A stretch of DNA of 64,000 nucleotides, from assembly GCA_012295225.1 (NCBI GenBank), contig WMKK01000002.1:482914-546913 (forward strand), in the 5' to 3' direction. Numbering within the stretch: position 1 is the stretch's first letter; the number at the start of each line of letters is the position of its first letter. Positions 1 to 8,849 of this stretch are shown here, piece after piece. The translations under genes and the position numbers were made by a program. This DNA is from Ostreococcus mediterraneus. Lineage: Eukaryota; Chlorophyta; Mamiellophyceae; Mamiellales; Bathycoccaceae. Under the pieces are notes generated by a model. That model was not told where the DNA came from. It worked only from the letters and a program-made list of their open reading frames with translations, and ran no database searches.

Positions 1-1
1 G

Positions 2-2359
2 GTGATGGCGATCAATAAAATTTACAACCTACCAGGGGGCGAGCACTTGATCCCAGATGCGCCGGAAATCATCGAGTCTTTCCTGATGTCTGGTGAAAAT
101 GACTTGGGTACGCGACGTAATGCGTTCTTGATGTTGTACACGCATGCGCAAGACCGTGCGGTGAACTATTTGATGCAGAACCTCGAAGCTGTGGCTACGT
201 GGGGCGATATCTTGCAAACCGTCGTGCTCGACTTGATTCGCAAGGTGTGCCGCTCAGACCCGACCCAAAAGGGCAAGTACATCAAAGTTATACTGATGCT
301 ACTNGGCACGAATAATGCAAGCGTGGTTTACGAGTGCGCAAACACACTCGTGGCGCTTTCCAACGCACCCACTGCGATCAAGGCGGCGGCAAACTGCTAC
401 TGCCAACTCTTGGTGAACCAAAGCGACAACAACGTCAAGCTCATCGTGCTTGATCGCTTGATTGAATTAAAGAAGGATAACACCGAGTTGCTTCAAGAAA
501 TGGTGATGGATATTTTGCGCGCTGTGGCGTCGCCGAATATTGATATCAAGCGCAAGACGATCGATTTAGTGCTCGATTTGATTACCCCGAGAAACATCGA
601 TGGCGTTACTGGCATGTTGAAAAACGAAGTCATCAAATCTCAAAGCGAAAATACTTCCGAGACTGGGGAGTACAGACAGATGCTTGTGCATGCCATTCAC
701 AGATGCGCGCTCAAGTTCCCTGAAGTTGCGAGTACCGTGATCTTCTTGCTTATGGATTTCTTGAGCGACACGAATAGCGCGAGCGCGGCTGATGTCGCAT
801 ACTTTGTCAGAGAGATTGCGTACACCAACAAGGCGCTTCGGGCTGGTATTGTGGAACACTTGTTGGATTTGTTTGCCAATATTCGCGCTAGCAGAGTGTG
901 TTGCACGGCGCTTTGGATTATCGGTGAGTTTAGTAGTACTCAAGAGGAAGTCGAAGCCGCGCTCGAAGTGATGCGTTCTAGCCTTGGCCCTGCACCGTTA
1001 GTTCCCTCAAATAATGCGGACGCTGATGATACCAATCAGGAAGTGCGCGAGCAAACTGCAAGACCAGCTGTGTTGGCCGATGGGACATATGCTAGCCAGG
1101 CGGCGCCGGTGACTGGATCGTATGCCGCGCAGACCACAGCGCCAAACTTGCGCTCACTGTTGCTTGCTGGTGATTCTTTCTTGGCTGCGGTGATTGCAAG
1201 TACGCTAACTAAGCTTGCATTGCGATTCATGCAATGTAGTGGTGCGGAACAAGTTGCCAAGAACGCGACGCAAGCGGAGTGCATGTTGTACATCGTGAGT
1301 ATGTTGCGGCTCGGCATGAGCGACAATTTGGAGATCAAGATGGACAGAGACTCCAAGTCGCGCCTTGAGTTGTGTTTCAACGTACTCAGAGCGCCCGAAG
1401 AGGCGGATATGGACGTATGGTTGAGCGCATGCGGCGTGTCTTTCGCAAAGATGATTGAAGAGAAGCTCCGACGTGAGGCGGCGGCGGCGAAAAGTAACGA
1501 CACCACACCTACGTCTCAGGCTGATGACTTGATTGATTTCCATCACTTGAAATCGCGCAAGGGCATGTCTCAACTTGAAATTGAAGACGCCGTGGCTACT
1601 GATTTGGCGCGCGCAACTGGTTTCATGGACTCTGTGAAGTCAGACGGCAAGACGCTTGATCGCGTGATGCAGCTTACTGGTTTTAGCGACAGCGTGTACG
1701 CCGAGGCTTACGTCACGGTGCATCAGTACGATATCACCATGGATGTGACGATGATTAACAGAACCGAAGAGCCGCTGGCGAACGTCACTCTTGAGCTTTC
1801 AACCATGGGTGACTTGAAGTTGGTTGAGCGCCCGCAACCGTTTGCGTTGGCTCCGTACGCATCGCACAACATGCGCGCGAGCATCAAAGTGAGCTCTACG
1901 GAGACTGGGGTGATTTTCGGTAACATTGTGTACGAGAGCGCGCGTTCCGACCGGAACGTAGTTGTTTTGAACGACGTGCATATCGATATTATGGATTACA
2001 TTCAACCGGCGACGTGCAGCGACTCTGCGTTCCGTAGCATGTGGGCAGAGTTTGAGTGGGAGAATAAGGTTGCGGTGAACACGAATTTCACCGACGTTCG
2101 TAAATTCTTGGACCATATCGTGGCTAGCACGAATATGAAGTGTCTCACTCCGTCAAGCGCGCTCGATGGCGAGTGTGGTTTCCTCGCTGCGAACTTGTAC
2201 GCGAAGTCAGTGTTTGGCGAAGATGCCCTGGTAAATGTTTCAATTGAGAACACAGAAGGCGTGATCACTGGTAACTTCAGAATCCGAAGTAAGCAACAAG
2301 GTATCGCGCTAAGCTTAGGTGATAAAATGACGATCAAGCAAAACTTGACAGTCAAATAA
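2..2359 (+). CDS. Coatomer subunit beta (beta-COP), 3' portion
   Basis: COPI coat subunit that acts in retrograde Golgi-to-ER vesicle traffic. The frame is open from the first base of the window, so the N-terminus lies upstream; 785 residues are visible of a family usually near 950. The visible part starts inside the adaptin-type alpha-solenoid (GGEHLIPDAPEIIESF, then NDLGTRRNAFLML). An acidic linker follows near residues 330-375, and a C-terminal appendage from about residue 540 (LTGFSDSVYAEAYVTVHQYD, later ETGVIFGNIVYE), which is the diagnostic beta-COP end. One ambiguous base (N at 304) gives one undefined residue. The stop is at 2357-2359 and the gene converges on the MsrA-like gene 97 bp away. 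Family assignment is from recognisable conserved segments. Confidence 0.93.
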   Translation: MMAINKIYNLPGGEHLIPDAPEIIESFLMSGENDLGTRRNAFLMLYTHAQDRAVNYLMQNLEAVATWGDILQTVVLDLIRKVCRSDPTQKGKYIKVILMLXGTNNASVVYECANTLVALSNAPTAIKAAANCYCQLLVNQSDNNVKLIVLDRLIELKKDNTELLQEMVMDILRAVASPNIDIKRKTIDLVLDLITPRNIDGVTGMLKNEVIKSQSENTSETGEYRQMLVHAIHRCALKFPEVASTVIFLLMDFLSDTNSASAADVAYFVREIAYTNKALRAGIVEHLLDLFANIRASRVCCTALWIIGEFSSTQEEVEAALEVMRSSLGPAPLVPSNNADADDTNQEVREQTARPAVLADGTYASQAAPVTGSYAAQTTAPNLRSLLLAGDSFLAAVIASTLTKLALRFMQCSGAEQVAKNATQAECMLYIVSMLRLGMSDNLEIKMDRDSKSRLELCFNVLRAPEEADMDVWLSACGVSFAKMIEEKLRREAAAAKSNDTTPTSQADDLIDFHHLKSRKGMSQLEIEDAVATDLARATGFMDSVKSDGKTLDRVMQLTGFSDSVYAEAYVTVHQYDITMDVTMINRTEEPLANVTLELSTMGDLKLVERPQPFALAPYASHNMRASIKVSSTETGVIFGNIVYESARSDRNVVVLNDVHIDIMDYIQPATCSDSAFRSMWAEFEWENKVAVNTNFTDVRKFLDHIVASTNMKCLTPSSALDGECGFLAANLYAKSVFGEDALVNVSIENTEGVITGNFRIRSKQQGIALSLGDKMTIKQNLTVK

Positions 2360-2456
2360 ACACACGCATTACACTACTAGAGACTTCACTTTTTAGAGAA
2401 AGTTGTAAATAACTGAACCGCGAGATTCGCTACTGATGATCATTTACACGCTAGCT

Positions 2457-3260
2457 TTATTTTTTGGTAATTTTCACGCCAGGGCCGTCAAGTGTAGGCA
2501 CGCCTGAGTTTCTCTCTAAATATTCCGGAAAAACTTTCAAGCACGTCGACGTGCACTTTGGGGCGAATCGAACGTATCCGCACACCCGGTCTTTGCAAAA
2601 CTGCACGTATCCCCATAACTCTTTGAATCGCTGCTCACGTTTAGCGTTGGCTTTTTCATAAGCCTTCGGGTTCGTCTTGAACGCGTTACGTTCGCTCTCT
2701 GCATCGGGCTCGAACGTCTTCGGCGACCCGTCAACCACCGGTATCGCGCAAGGCTTATCGCCAAAAATCCCACTCGTCTCTAAATTCTTCTGGGCATCGA
2801 CCGCGACTGCGCGTTCACTCGCATTCGACACATAAATCACCGGCGCGTACGCATCCCCAATATCACCAAATTGCCCATTCGTCTGCGTCGGCTCGGCGTG
2901 TCGCCAATACACGCGCATGAGCGTGGCGTAATCCAACCTACTATCCTCGTACGTAACCTCCACCCCACGCTTGCCATCCATCGTCCCCGGCACGACATCC
3001 ATCACCCCAGCGTACTTCAAATCCACGTACTCTCGCTCCAAGAATGCCGAGTCGCCGGCGCCGACGTACATCCGCGCCGTGGCTGCCGCGCTCACGGGCG
3101 CCATGGCCATGGCCATCGCCGCCGTCGCGGCGACGACAGACGCGCCGAGCGTCGGTGCGTGCGCCGGACGCGCGCGCGGCGCATCCCACACGCGCCGCGT
3201 CGCCGTCGTCACCGCGGTCGCGGTCGCGCTCGCGGTCGCGCTCGTGATGGGTGTCGCCAT
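2457..3260 (-). CDS. MsrA-like protein lacking the catalytic cysteine
   Basis: The 267-residue protein has the peptide methionine-S-sulfoxide reductase (MsrA) fold signature: YVGAG near residue 65, VVPG, then LMRVYWRHAEPTQTNGQ and GDIGDAYAPVIY, which match the family's FW..HDPTQ...Q.ND.GTQYRS.IY. The family active site GCFW is replaced by GDSAF, so the nucleophilic Cys is an Asp, and the Glu of the GHAE motif is also absent. The first 60 residues are Ala/Thr/Arg-rich with a hydrophobic stretch ending AAATA, fitting a plastid or lumenal targeting signal. The C-terminus carries four Cys in about 17 residues. Likely a non-catalytic or re-purposed MsrA homologue. The gene is divergent from the GTPase gene, with 62 bp between start codons. 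Confidence 0.72.
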   Translation of the reverse strand: MATPITSATASATATAVTTATRRVWDAPRARPAHAPTLGASVVAATAAMAMAMAPVSAAATARMYVGAGDSAFLEREYVDLKYAGVMDVVPGTMDGKRGVEVTYEDSRLDYATLMRVYWRHAEPTQTNGQFGDIGDAYAPVIYVSNASERAVAVDAQKNLETSGIFGDKPCAIPVVDGSPKTFEPDAESERNAFKTNPKAYEKANAKREQRFKELWGYVQFCKDRVCGYVRFAPKCTSTCLKVFPEYLERNSGVPTLDGPGVKITKK

Positions 3261-3261
3261 C

Positions 3262-3301
3262 GAGCGCGAATGTGACGCTACTCAGCGTCACTTTCGCGCT
3301 C
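3262..3301. promoter_or_regulatory. Near-perfect palindrome in a 62-bp divergent promoter
   Basis: Two 18-bp arms, GAGCGCGAATGTGACGCT (3262-3279) and its reverse complement with a single mismatch (3284-3301), are separated by the 4-bp spacer ACTC. The palindrome occupies most of the gap between the start codons of the MsrA-like gene (3260, minus) and the GTPase gene (3323, plus). Each arm contains a GTGAC core and a GCGCGAA/TTCGCGC part. It could be a dimer binding site for a shared bidirectional promoter, or a hairpin. The role is inferred from position only. Confidence 0.55.
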
Positions 3302-3322
3302 AACGACATCGAGCGCATCGTC

Positions 3323-4924
3323 ATGCTCTCGCGCCTTTGTGCGCGCTCGTCCGCGATGCCGACGCATCGCGCGGCGTCATTCGCACCGTCATCATCGTCA
3401 GCGTCGTCGTCCGCGGCGATGCCGTCGCTGGCGCACCGCCGCGCGTCGACGGGCGTCGACCGGCGGCGACGACGAAAAGCGTGCGCGCGCGCGTTCGCGT
3501 ACGACGACGCCGACGCGGACGACGGTGCCGAGGTGTTATCGTACAGACCGGGCGAAAGCGCATCGGCACCTAAAGATGTTCGTCGCGAGCGGGTAAGGAT
3601 TCGAGCGCGCGACGGTGGACGAGGACGTCGAGGCGTTCTTGCGCGGGTGGTTGAGGTTTGCGACGGCTGGACTGACGCTCGCGGTGCTTTCGTTGCTTTC
3701 GTGTCGCAGGGGAATTGCTATGGGTGCGGGGTACAATTACAGATTATAGATGAATCCATCGCCGGGTACGTCGATCCGAATGAGTACCAAACGAAGGCGG
3801 TGGTGCATAGACAGTTTAATGGAATGTTGTGCGCGCGGTGCGCGGCGTTGAGCAACGGACGGTTTGTCAACGCCGTGGAGGGCCAAGGAGGGATCAAAGC
3901 CGCACCTGGGTTGATAACGCCGAAGCAATTGCGAGATTCGTTGAAAGAGATTCGCGAGCGCAAGACGTTGGTTGTCAAGGTGGTGGATGTCACGGATTTT
4001 CATGGGAGTTTCTTGAAAAAGGTGCGAGACGTCGTGGGCGGGAACCCCATTTTGTTGGTCGTCACCAAGGTTGATTTATTAAGTCCAGAGACGAATTACG
4101 ACGATTTACTGCGATGGGTGGAAGATGAATCCGCAGCGCGACGGCTGACGCTCGCTGGCGTCGCATTGGTGAGTTCGAAGAAGGGTTTCGGGATGCGAGA
4201 CGCCGTGTTGCAAATGATGCGCGAACGCAACGGCCGGGACGTCTATGTCATGGGCGCGGCAAACGTCGGTAAAAGCACATTCATTCGTGCTGCGATGGAT
4301 GAACTTCGATCTGCCGGGAACTACTTCGCCCCGGCAAAGCGATTACCTGTGGCGAGCGCCATGCCTGGCACTACACTCGGGGTCATTCCGCTCAAGGCGT
4401 TTGAAGGCAAGGGCGTGCTCTTCGACACCCCGGGCGTGTTCTTGCACCATCGACTGAATTCGCTTCTCGGACCCGAGGATTTGTCAATCATGCGTCTCGG
4501 AAACACATTGAAGAAGTTCGTGCCCAAAAAACCCGAATGCGCGGAACCGCCCGGATTTGATTCATTTCAAGGGTATTCGCTGTGTTGGGGTTCGTTTCTT
4601 CGCATTGACATTCTCGCCTGTCCTCCGAATACGGCTTTTTCTTTCTACGGTCCAAAAACTCTTCGCGTGGACATTATGAAAACGTCAGACGTACCAGCGA
4701 CGATTCCCGGGCAAGAGCAGGCGGCGTTGCGTTTGGTAAATGAGGTGGATTTTGTGCCGCCACCAGGTATTACCGGCGGCTTGGTCGACCTCTCCGTGTC
4801 TGGTCTCGGCGGCTGGGTGCGCGTTGAAAAAAGTAGTGAGCGGGGTGACGGCGTGATTCACGCGCGCATTTACGGACTTCGTGGACTCGAAGTGTTTGCG
4901 CGCGATGTCATGCCAACTCCATAG
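3323..4924 (+). CDS. Circularly permuted YqeH-type GTPase (NOA1/RIF1/BPG2 family), plastid
   Basis: GTPase of the plant NOA1/BPG2 group, needed for organelle ribosome/rRNA maturation in relatives. The G motifs are in permuted order: G4 TKVD (248-251), G5 SSKKG, G1 GAANVGKST (311-319), G2 with PGTT, and G3 DTPG (368-371). A treble-clef zinc finger precedes them (CYGCG at 132-136 and CARC at 170-173), as in YqeH. The first ~70 residues are Arg/Ser/Ala-rich and look like a chloroplast transit peptide. I chose the ATG at 3323; the frame is open further upstream but that part lies in the palindromic promoter. The length, 533 residues, is normal for the group. NOA1 versus BPG2 cannot be decided by eye. 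Confidence 0.88.
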   Translation: MLSRLCARSSAMPTHRAASFAPSSSSASSSAAMPSLAHRRASTGVDRRRRRKACARAFAYDDADADDGAEVLSYRPGESASAPKDVRRERVRIRARDGGRGRRGVLARVVEVCDGWTDARGAFVAFVSQGNCYGCGVQLQIIDESIAGYVDPNEYQTKAVVHRQFNGMLCARCAALSNGRFVNAVEGQGGIKAAPGLITPKQLRDSLKEIRERKTLVVKVVDVTDFHGSFLKKVRDVVGGNPILLVVTKVDLLSPETNYDDLLRWVEDESAARRLTLAGVALVSSKKGFGMRDAVLQMMRERNGRDVYVMGAANVGKSTFIRAAMDELRSAGNYFAPAKRLPVASAMPGTTLGVIPLKAFEGKGVLFDTPGVFLHHRLNSLLGPEDLSIMRLGNTLKKFVPKKPECAEPPGFDSFQGYSLCWGSFLRIDILACPPNTAFSFYGPKTLRVDIMKTSDVPATIPGQEQAALRLVNEVDFVPPPGITGGLVDLSVSGLGGWVRVEKSSERGDGVIHARIYGLRGLEVFARDVMPTP

Positions 4925-4993
4925 TTTATGTTCTATTAGCCATCTTTGCAATGTATTGTTTGCGTAGAAGCGACGACGACTGTTGCGCACCCG

Positions 4994-5338
4994 ATGCCTC
5001 AAACTGCGCCTCTGGCCATGAGCTCGTCCAAAGAGGACGATACTTTTTTTGACTTGCCACCCGCCACGCACGCGCAGCGGAAACGTGGATGGACTCGTGA
5101 TTATGCCGTTGTTTGGGTCGAGCACGATGACGCGCTCAAAGATTTGACAGAGGATCCGTCCTCTGAGAAATTGAACGCGTTTCTCTGCGCTCCAAATCGA
5201 AATATCAACGGCCACACCATGCGCCAGTTCGACTTTACCGGAGGCGAGCGCGTGCGAAAAGCCAAAGCTCGGGCAAGGAACGAAGAAATCGCGTTCGAAG
5301 AAGCGAGCTTACGCGCGTGGCGGGCAAAGCATGCGTAA
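4994..5338 (+). CDS. Hypothetical small charged protein
   Basis: An open frame of 114 codons lies in the 525-bp gap between the GTPase and GNAT genes. No ATG precedes 4994 in this frame; a second candidate start is at 5018. The protein is hydrophilic, with an acidic start (SSSKEDDTFFDLPPATHAQ), a central GWTRDYAVVWVEHDD segment and a basic, helix-prone end (RVRKAKARARNEEIAFEEASL). There is no signal peptide or membrane segment. I do not recognise a family. The composition is more protein-like than the antisense frame over the same bases, which supports a real gene only moderately. Confidence 0.45.
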   Translation: MPQTAPLAMSSSKEDDTFFDLPPATHAQRKRGWTRDYAVVWVEHDDALKDLTEDPSSEKLNAFLCAPNRNINGHTMRQFDFTGGERVRKAKARARNEEIAFEEASLRAWRAKHA

Positions 5339-5448
5339 TTCGGTACAGAGGTTGTCACAACGATGACAACAAACAACAACACTACTAACCGCGACGCTAC
5401 GTGCTCATGGAGGGCGCACCACGGTGAACTAACTAAACTACTGTGTTG

Positions 5449-6180
5449 TCATTCGAACATTTTACGCCGCATGAGCAAACGCCCGCGCCAGCCGAACAAC
5501 CCAGGATCAATACCTGCGACGCTATATCCGTTGTCCGCATACAATGCGCACACCTTTGGCTTCTTCAACGCCACGTGAAGCCACATCTCGTCCGACTTCA
5601 TCGCCCGTGCAAACGCCTCTGCGCCGCGCAGCATGGCTACGCCTAGTCCACCGCCGCGTCGCTCCTCTAACACTGTCAAGTCGCTCAAATACGCCTCATC
5701 CACGGGCGGGGCCAACGTAGTGAACTTTCGTCTCGTATCCGCGTTAAAGCTCACTCCAACCGTTGCGACGACTTCACCGTTCAAAACACCGACCAAATAC
5801 GTCCCAAATGGAAACGCCCCGATGGCACCCGCTAAATATACCTCTAACGTCCGACGTTCTGTCGGGAATCCGCTCATGCCGCTCCCGAGCAACAACGCCG
5901 CGACGTCTGGGACATCCTCTCGAGTAAACGCGCGCACCACGAGCGTATCGCCTTCGTGATCGGAATGTTTACTCCCACGGCCAACGACGACGCGCTCGCA
6001 CCAATCGCTGTCGGGCAAGTCCTCGCGCGGCGGCGCGGGGTCCGCGAATGGGTCGAGCGCGACGGCGCGGGACCGCCAAGCTGCGCTTCGGCGTGACGTC
6101 ACCGTTCGCGACGCGCGGCGCGGCGGCGCAGACGTCGACGGAACCGCCGATGGGCACGTCGGCGATATCATCGCACGCAT
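5449..6180 (-). CDS. GNAT-family N-acetyltransferase, probably chloroplastic
   Basis: Transfers an acetyl group from acetyl-CoA to an amine; the substrate is unknown. The 243-residue protein starts with an ~60-residue Ser/Arg/Ala-rich segment resembling a transit peptide. A GNAT domain follows: LVVRAFTREDVPDVAALL (beta1/alpha1), YLSDLTVLEERRGGGLG with the acetyl-CoA pyrophosphate loop written here as RRGGGLG, and the C-terminal WLHVALKKPKVCALYADNGY (motif B). This arrangement is typical of plastid GNATs in plants and algae. The start is the ATG at 6180; the frame continues upstream only with a non-ATG codon. The C-terminus ends in basic residues (LLMRRKMFE). Confidence 0.8.
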   Translation of the reverse strand: MRAMISPTCPSAVPSTSAPPRRASRTVTSRRSAAWRSRAVALDPFADPAPPREDLPDSDWCERVVVGRGSKHSDHEGDTLVVRAFTREDVPDVAALLLGSGMSGFPTERRTLEVYLAGAIGAFPFGTYLVGVLNGEVVATVGVSFNADTRRKFTTLAPPVDEAYLSDLTVLEERRGGGLGVAMLRGAEAFARAMKSDEMWLHVALKKPKVCALYADNGYSVAGIDPGLFGWRGRLLMRRKMFE

Positions 6181-6359
6181 CGTGTTTGGAAAGTTTGCGC
6201 GTTTGCGGCGTCTCGCGAGGCGAGTTCTGTGGTCATTGCGGGGTGAAGTGGATAAAGCAGGCCGCAACGCCAGTGGTTTTCATGAATGATTGATCGAAGC
6301 GTCTTATTAAAGAATGCCGAGCGAAATAATACTAGATGCGTGTGAATATCCGACTATGG

Positions 6360-8702
6360 TTACTTGATGATACCATCGCGGATGGTGGGTAACGTACACG
6401 GACCTTCGGCGGCTGCAAAGGGGACGTCTTTGTACAGCGCGACGCCTTCGGCAGAGACGGTAAAGTCAACGCTGACGGTTTCGAACACTTTCTTTCTAGG
6501 ATTGAGCACGTCATCTGCGTCACCGATGAAGCCTTCGACGGTGATTTTTGCGCCGTTGGCGGTGCCGGTGGGCGGGATGACGAGTTCAGTTTTGCCTTCT
6601 GCGTTGGTGCCGCAAAGAACCATGGCGGCGGATTCAACACCACGCATCTTTGATGGCTTCATGTTCGACACGCAGACGACACGAGCACCCGTGAATTCTT
6701 CCTCAGTCAAATGCTTGACCAAACCACTGACGACTTGGCGTGGAGCGTCCTCGCCAAGGTCAATCTCTTCGACGTACAAGGATTCGGCGTCGGGATGGCG
6801 CTTAACGCTCAACACTGTGCCGACCACGAGATTGAGACGCGAGACGTCAACTGGGGCGTTCGCCGGAACAGGTTTCGGCGCAGGTGCTTTTTTCTTCGCT
6901 TCGATCTTTTCAGCTTCGAATTTTGCGAACAGAACGTCACCGATGGCGATTGACGTGCCGACTGGTACGTTTTCACCAAATTGCTTGAGTTGCCAAATCT
7001 TTACTGGCGCCATGCCGAGCTTGTTAAAAACCACTTCGGACGCCTGGGGAATATACGGCTGCAAGAAGTGCATGGCGATGTATACCGCCTCAATCGTACT
7101 CCGAATGATGACTGCCTTACGTTCCTCAGCGCCTTCGCCCTTGACGGCCCATGGCGCGGCATCAGTCAGGTACTTATTCGTGTCCTTTGCCGCCCCGATG
7201 GCGAGCTCGCAAGCTTGCTGAATGCCAAACCGTGCCATCGCGGCTTCGCTCTGTGTGCGAAGCGCATCGACATCGAAAACCTTTTCCGCGGCGCAGTCGG
7301 GAACGACTCCATTGCAATTCTTCTTGCACAAGTTGGTCACGCGGTGCACCAAGTTGCCGAGCACGTCCGCCAAATCGGCATTATGGATAGCCGTCATGGA
7401 CGGTTCGCTGAACGGTACGTCTGAACCGTAAATACCACATCGCATGATGTAATATCTAAATGTATCACTTGAAAACTTCTTGAGCACCTGCACCGGATCA
7501 ACGACGTTGCCAATGGATTTGCTCATCTTTTGACCATCTTCGGCGGTGACAAAGCCGTGACCAAATACCGTCTTCGGGAGAGGCAACCCGGCACTCCATA
7601 ACATGCACGGCCAAATAACGCAGTGGAACCAGATGATGTCTTTACCGATGATGTGCACGCTCACGGGCCACATGTCCTTCTTTGCGGCGTTTTCATCCGG
7701 CCAACCCGTACCAGTCAAATAGTTCGTCAACGCGTCAAACCATACGTACATGACGTGCTTCGGGGCGTCTGGCACGGGGATACCCCAGTCAAACGTCGTT
7801 CGCGAAACAGATAAATCACGAAGTTCGTCATTTTCCAAGCGAGCTAAAATCTCATTGCGACGCGACATTGGTTGAATAAACTCTGGGTTCTTCTTGATGT
7901 GGTCGATTAACTGTGTCTGGTAGCGGCTTTGCTTAAAGAAGTAGCTTTCTTCCTTCATCTTCTTCAAATCCTTTCCGCTCACAGGATCCTTGTAATCACT
8001 TGCTTGTGCTTCGCTCTCCGTCACAAAGGTTTCTTCTCTCACGTTATACCAGCCTTCGTACGTGTCCAAGTAAATGTCTCCATTATCTCTCGATCGTCTA
8101 AACAACTCATGACACGCTTCTTTATGCACTTCGCTCGTCGTACGATTGTAAATGTCGTTCGTAACATCTAATTGCTTATTCAACGCCTCGAACGCCGCGA
8201 CGTGGCCGTCGACAAACTCCAACGGCGCCATCCCCTTCTCCTCCGCTGCCTCAGCAATCTTCTGTCCGTGCTCGTCGCTACCAGTTTGAAACCACACATC
8301 ACGTCCATACGCACGGTGATATCTCGCGAGAACATCCGTAGAAACGCTCTCGTACGCGTGTCCCATGTGCGGAGCGCCGTTCGCGTAATTGATCGCCGTC
8401 GTGATTGAAAACTTCTCCCCACTCGGATCCCGTACCGCACCCGCGCTCGCTGCGGCGTCCACCGCATCCGGTACACTAATCGCAACGTCCGCCATCGCGC
8501 TCGTCGCCGCCTCGACGCCCACCGTCGACGCAGCATCGTTCGCGACGTCAGGCGTCGTCGTTGAGGTCTTCGCTTCAGGTTTCTCCTCTTGCGCAACTTC
8601 CGGAACGACCGCGCTCGCGACCGTAGGCTCGATCGCGTCGCTCGTCGCGCTCGCGACCGGCGCCGCGGCATCGTTCGCGTCTTTCGATGGTGCACCGCCC
8701 AT
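6360..8702 (-). CDS. Methionyl-tRNA synthetase, cytosolic type with C-terminal EMAPII domain
   Basis: Charges tRNA-Met with methionine. The 780-residue protein has an Ala/Val/Thr-rich N-terminal extension (1-95), then the class I catalytic core with HMGH (112-115) and KMSKS (392-396). It also has the anticodon-binding helical domain and a C-terminal tRNA-binding OB fold from about residue 600 (LNLVVGTVLSVKRHPDAESL, VSGLVKHL, VCVSNMKPSKMRGV). The EMAPII/Trbp111-like tail is typical of plant cytosolic MetRS. The start at 8702 begins MGGAPSKD; the longer open frame upstream is Arg-rich and overlaps the divergent galactonolactone dehydrogenase gene, so I excluded it. The gap between the two divergent start codons is about 95 bp. 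Confidence 0.95.
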   Translation of the reverse strand: MGGAPSKDANDAAAPVASATSDAIEPTVASAVVPEVAQEEKPEAKTSTTTPDVANDAASTVGVEAATSAMADVAISVPDAVDAAASAGAVRDPSGEKFSITTAINYANGAPHMGHAYESVSTDVLARYHRAYGRDVWFQTGSDEHGQKIAEAAEEKGMAPLEFVDGHVAAFEALNKQLDVTNDIYNRTTSEVHKEACHELFRRSRDNGDIYLDTYEGWYNVREETFVTESEAQASDYKDPVSGKDLKKMKEESYFFKQSRYQTQLIDHIKKNPEFIQPMSRRNEILARLENDELRDLSVSRTTFDWGIPVPDAPKHVMYVWFDALTNYLTGTGWPDENAAKKDMWPVSVHIIGKDIIWFHCVIWPCMLWSAGLPLPKTVFGHGFVTAEDGQKMSKSIGNVVDPVQVLKKFSSDTFRYYIMRCGIYGSDVPFSEPSMTAIHNADLADVLGNLVHRVTNLCKKNCNGVVPDCAAEKVFDVDALRTQSEAAMARFGIQQACELAIGAAKDTNKYLTDAAPWAVKGEGAEERKAVIIRSTIEAVYIAMHFLQPYIPQASEVVFNKLGMAPVKIWQLKQFGENVPVGTSIAIGDVLFAKFEAEKIEAKKKAPAPKPVPANAPVDVSRLNLVVGTVLSVKRHPDAESLYVEEIDLGEDAPRQVVSGLVKHLTEEEFTGARVVCVSNMKPSKMRGVESAAMVLCGTNAEGKTELVIPPTGTANGAKITVEGFIGDADDVLNPRKKVFETVSVDFTVSAEGVALYKDVPFAAAEGPCTLPTIRDGIIK

Positions 8703-8797
8703 GGCGCGCGTGAATCGCGTCGAGCAATGCGGGCGCGGACGGGCGCTTTTTTGCTTTTTGGCTGCCGATGCGCGCGCGAGACGTCGACGCGAGCACC

Positions 8798-8817
8798 ATG
8801 CGCGCGGTGACGACGGC

Positions 8818-8849
<32 letters not shown>

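Noticed and set aside
3060-3110. Selenocysteine in the MsrA-like protein
   Set aside because: The position equivalent to Cys/Sec is a GAC codon, and no in-frame TGA occurs near it.
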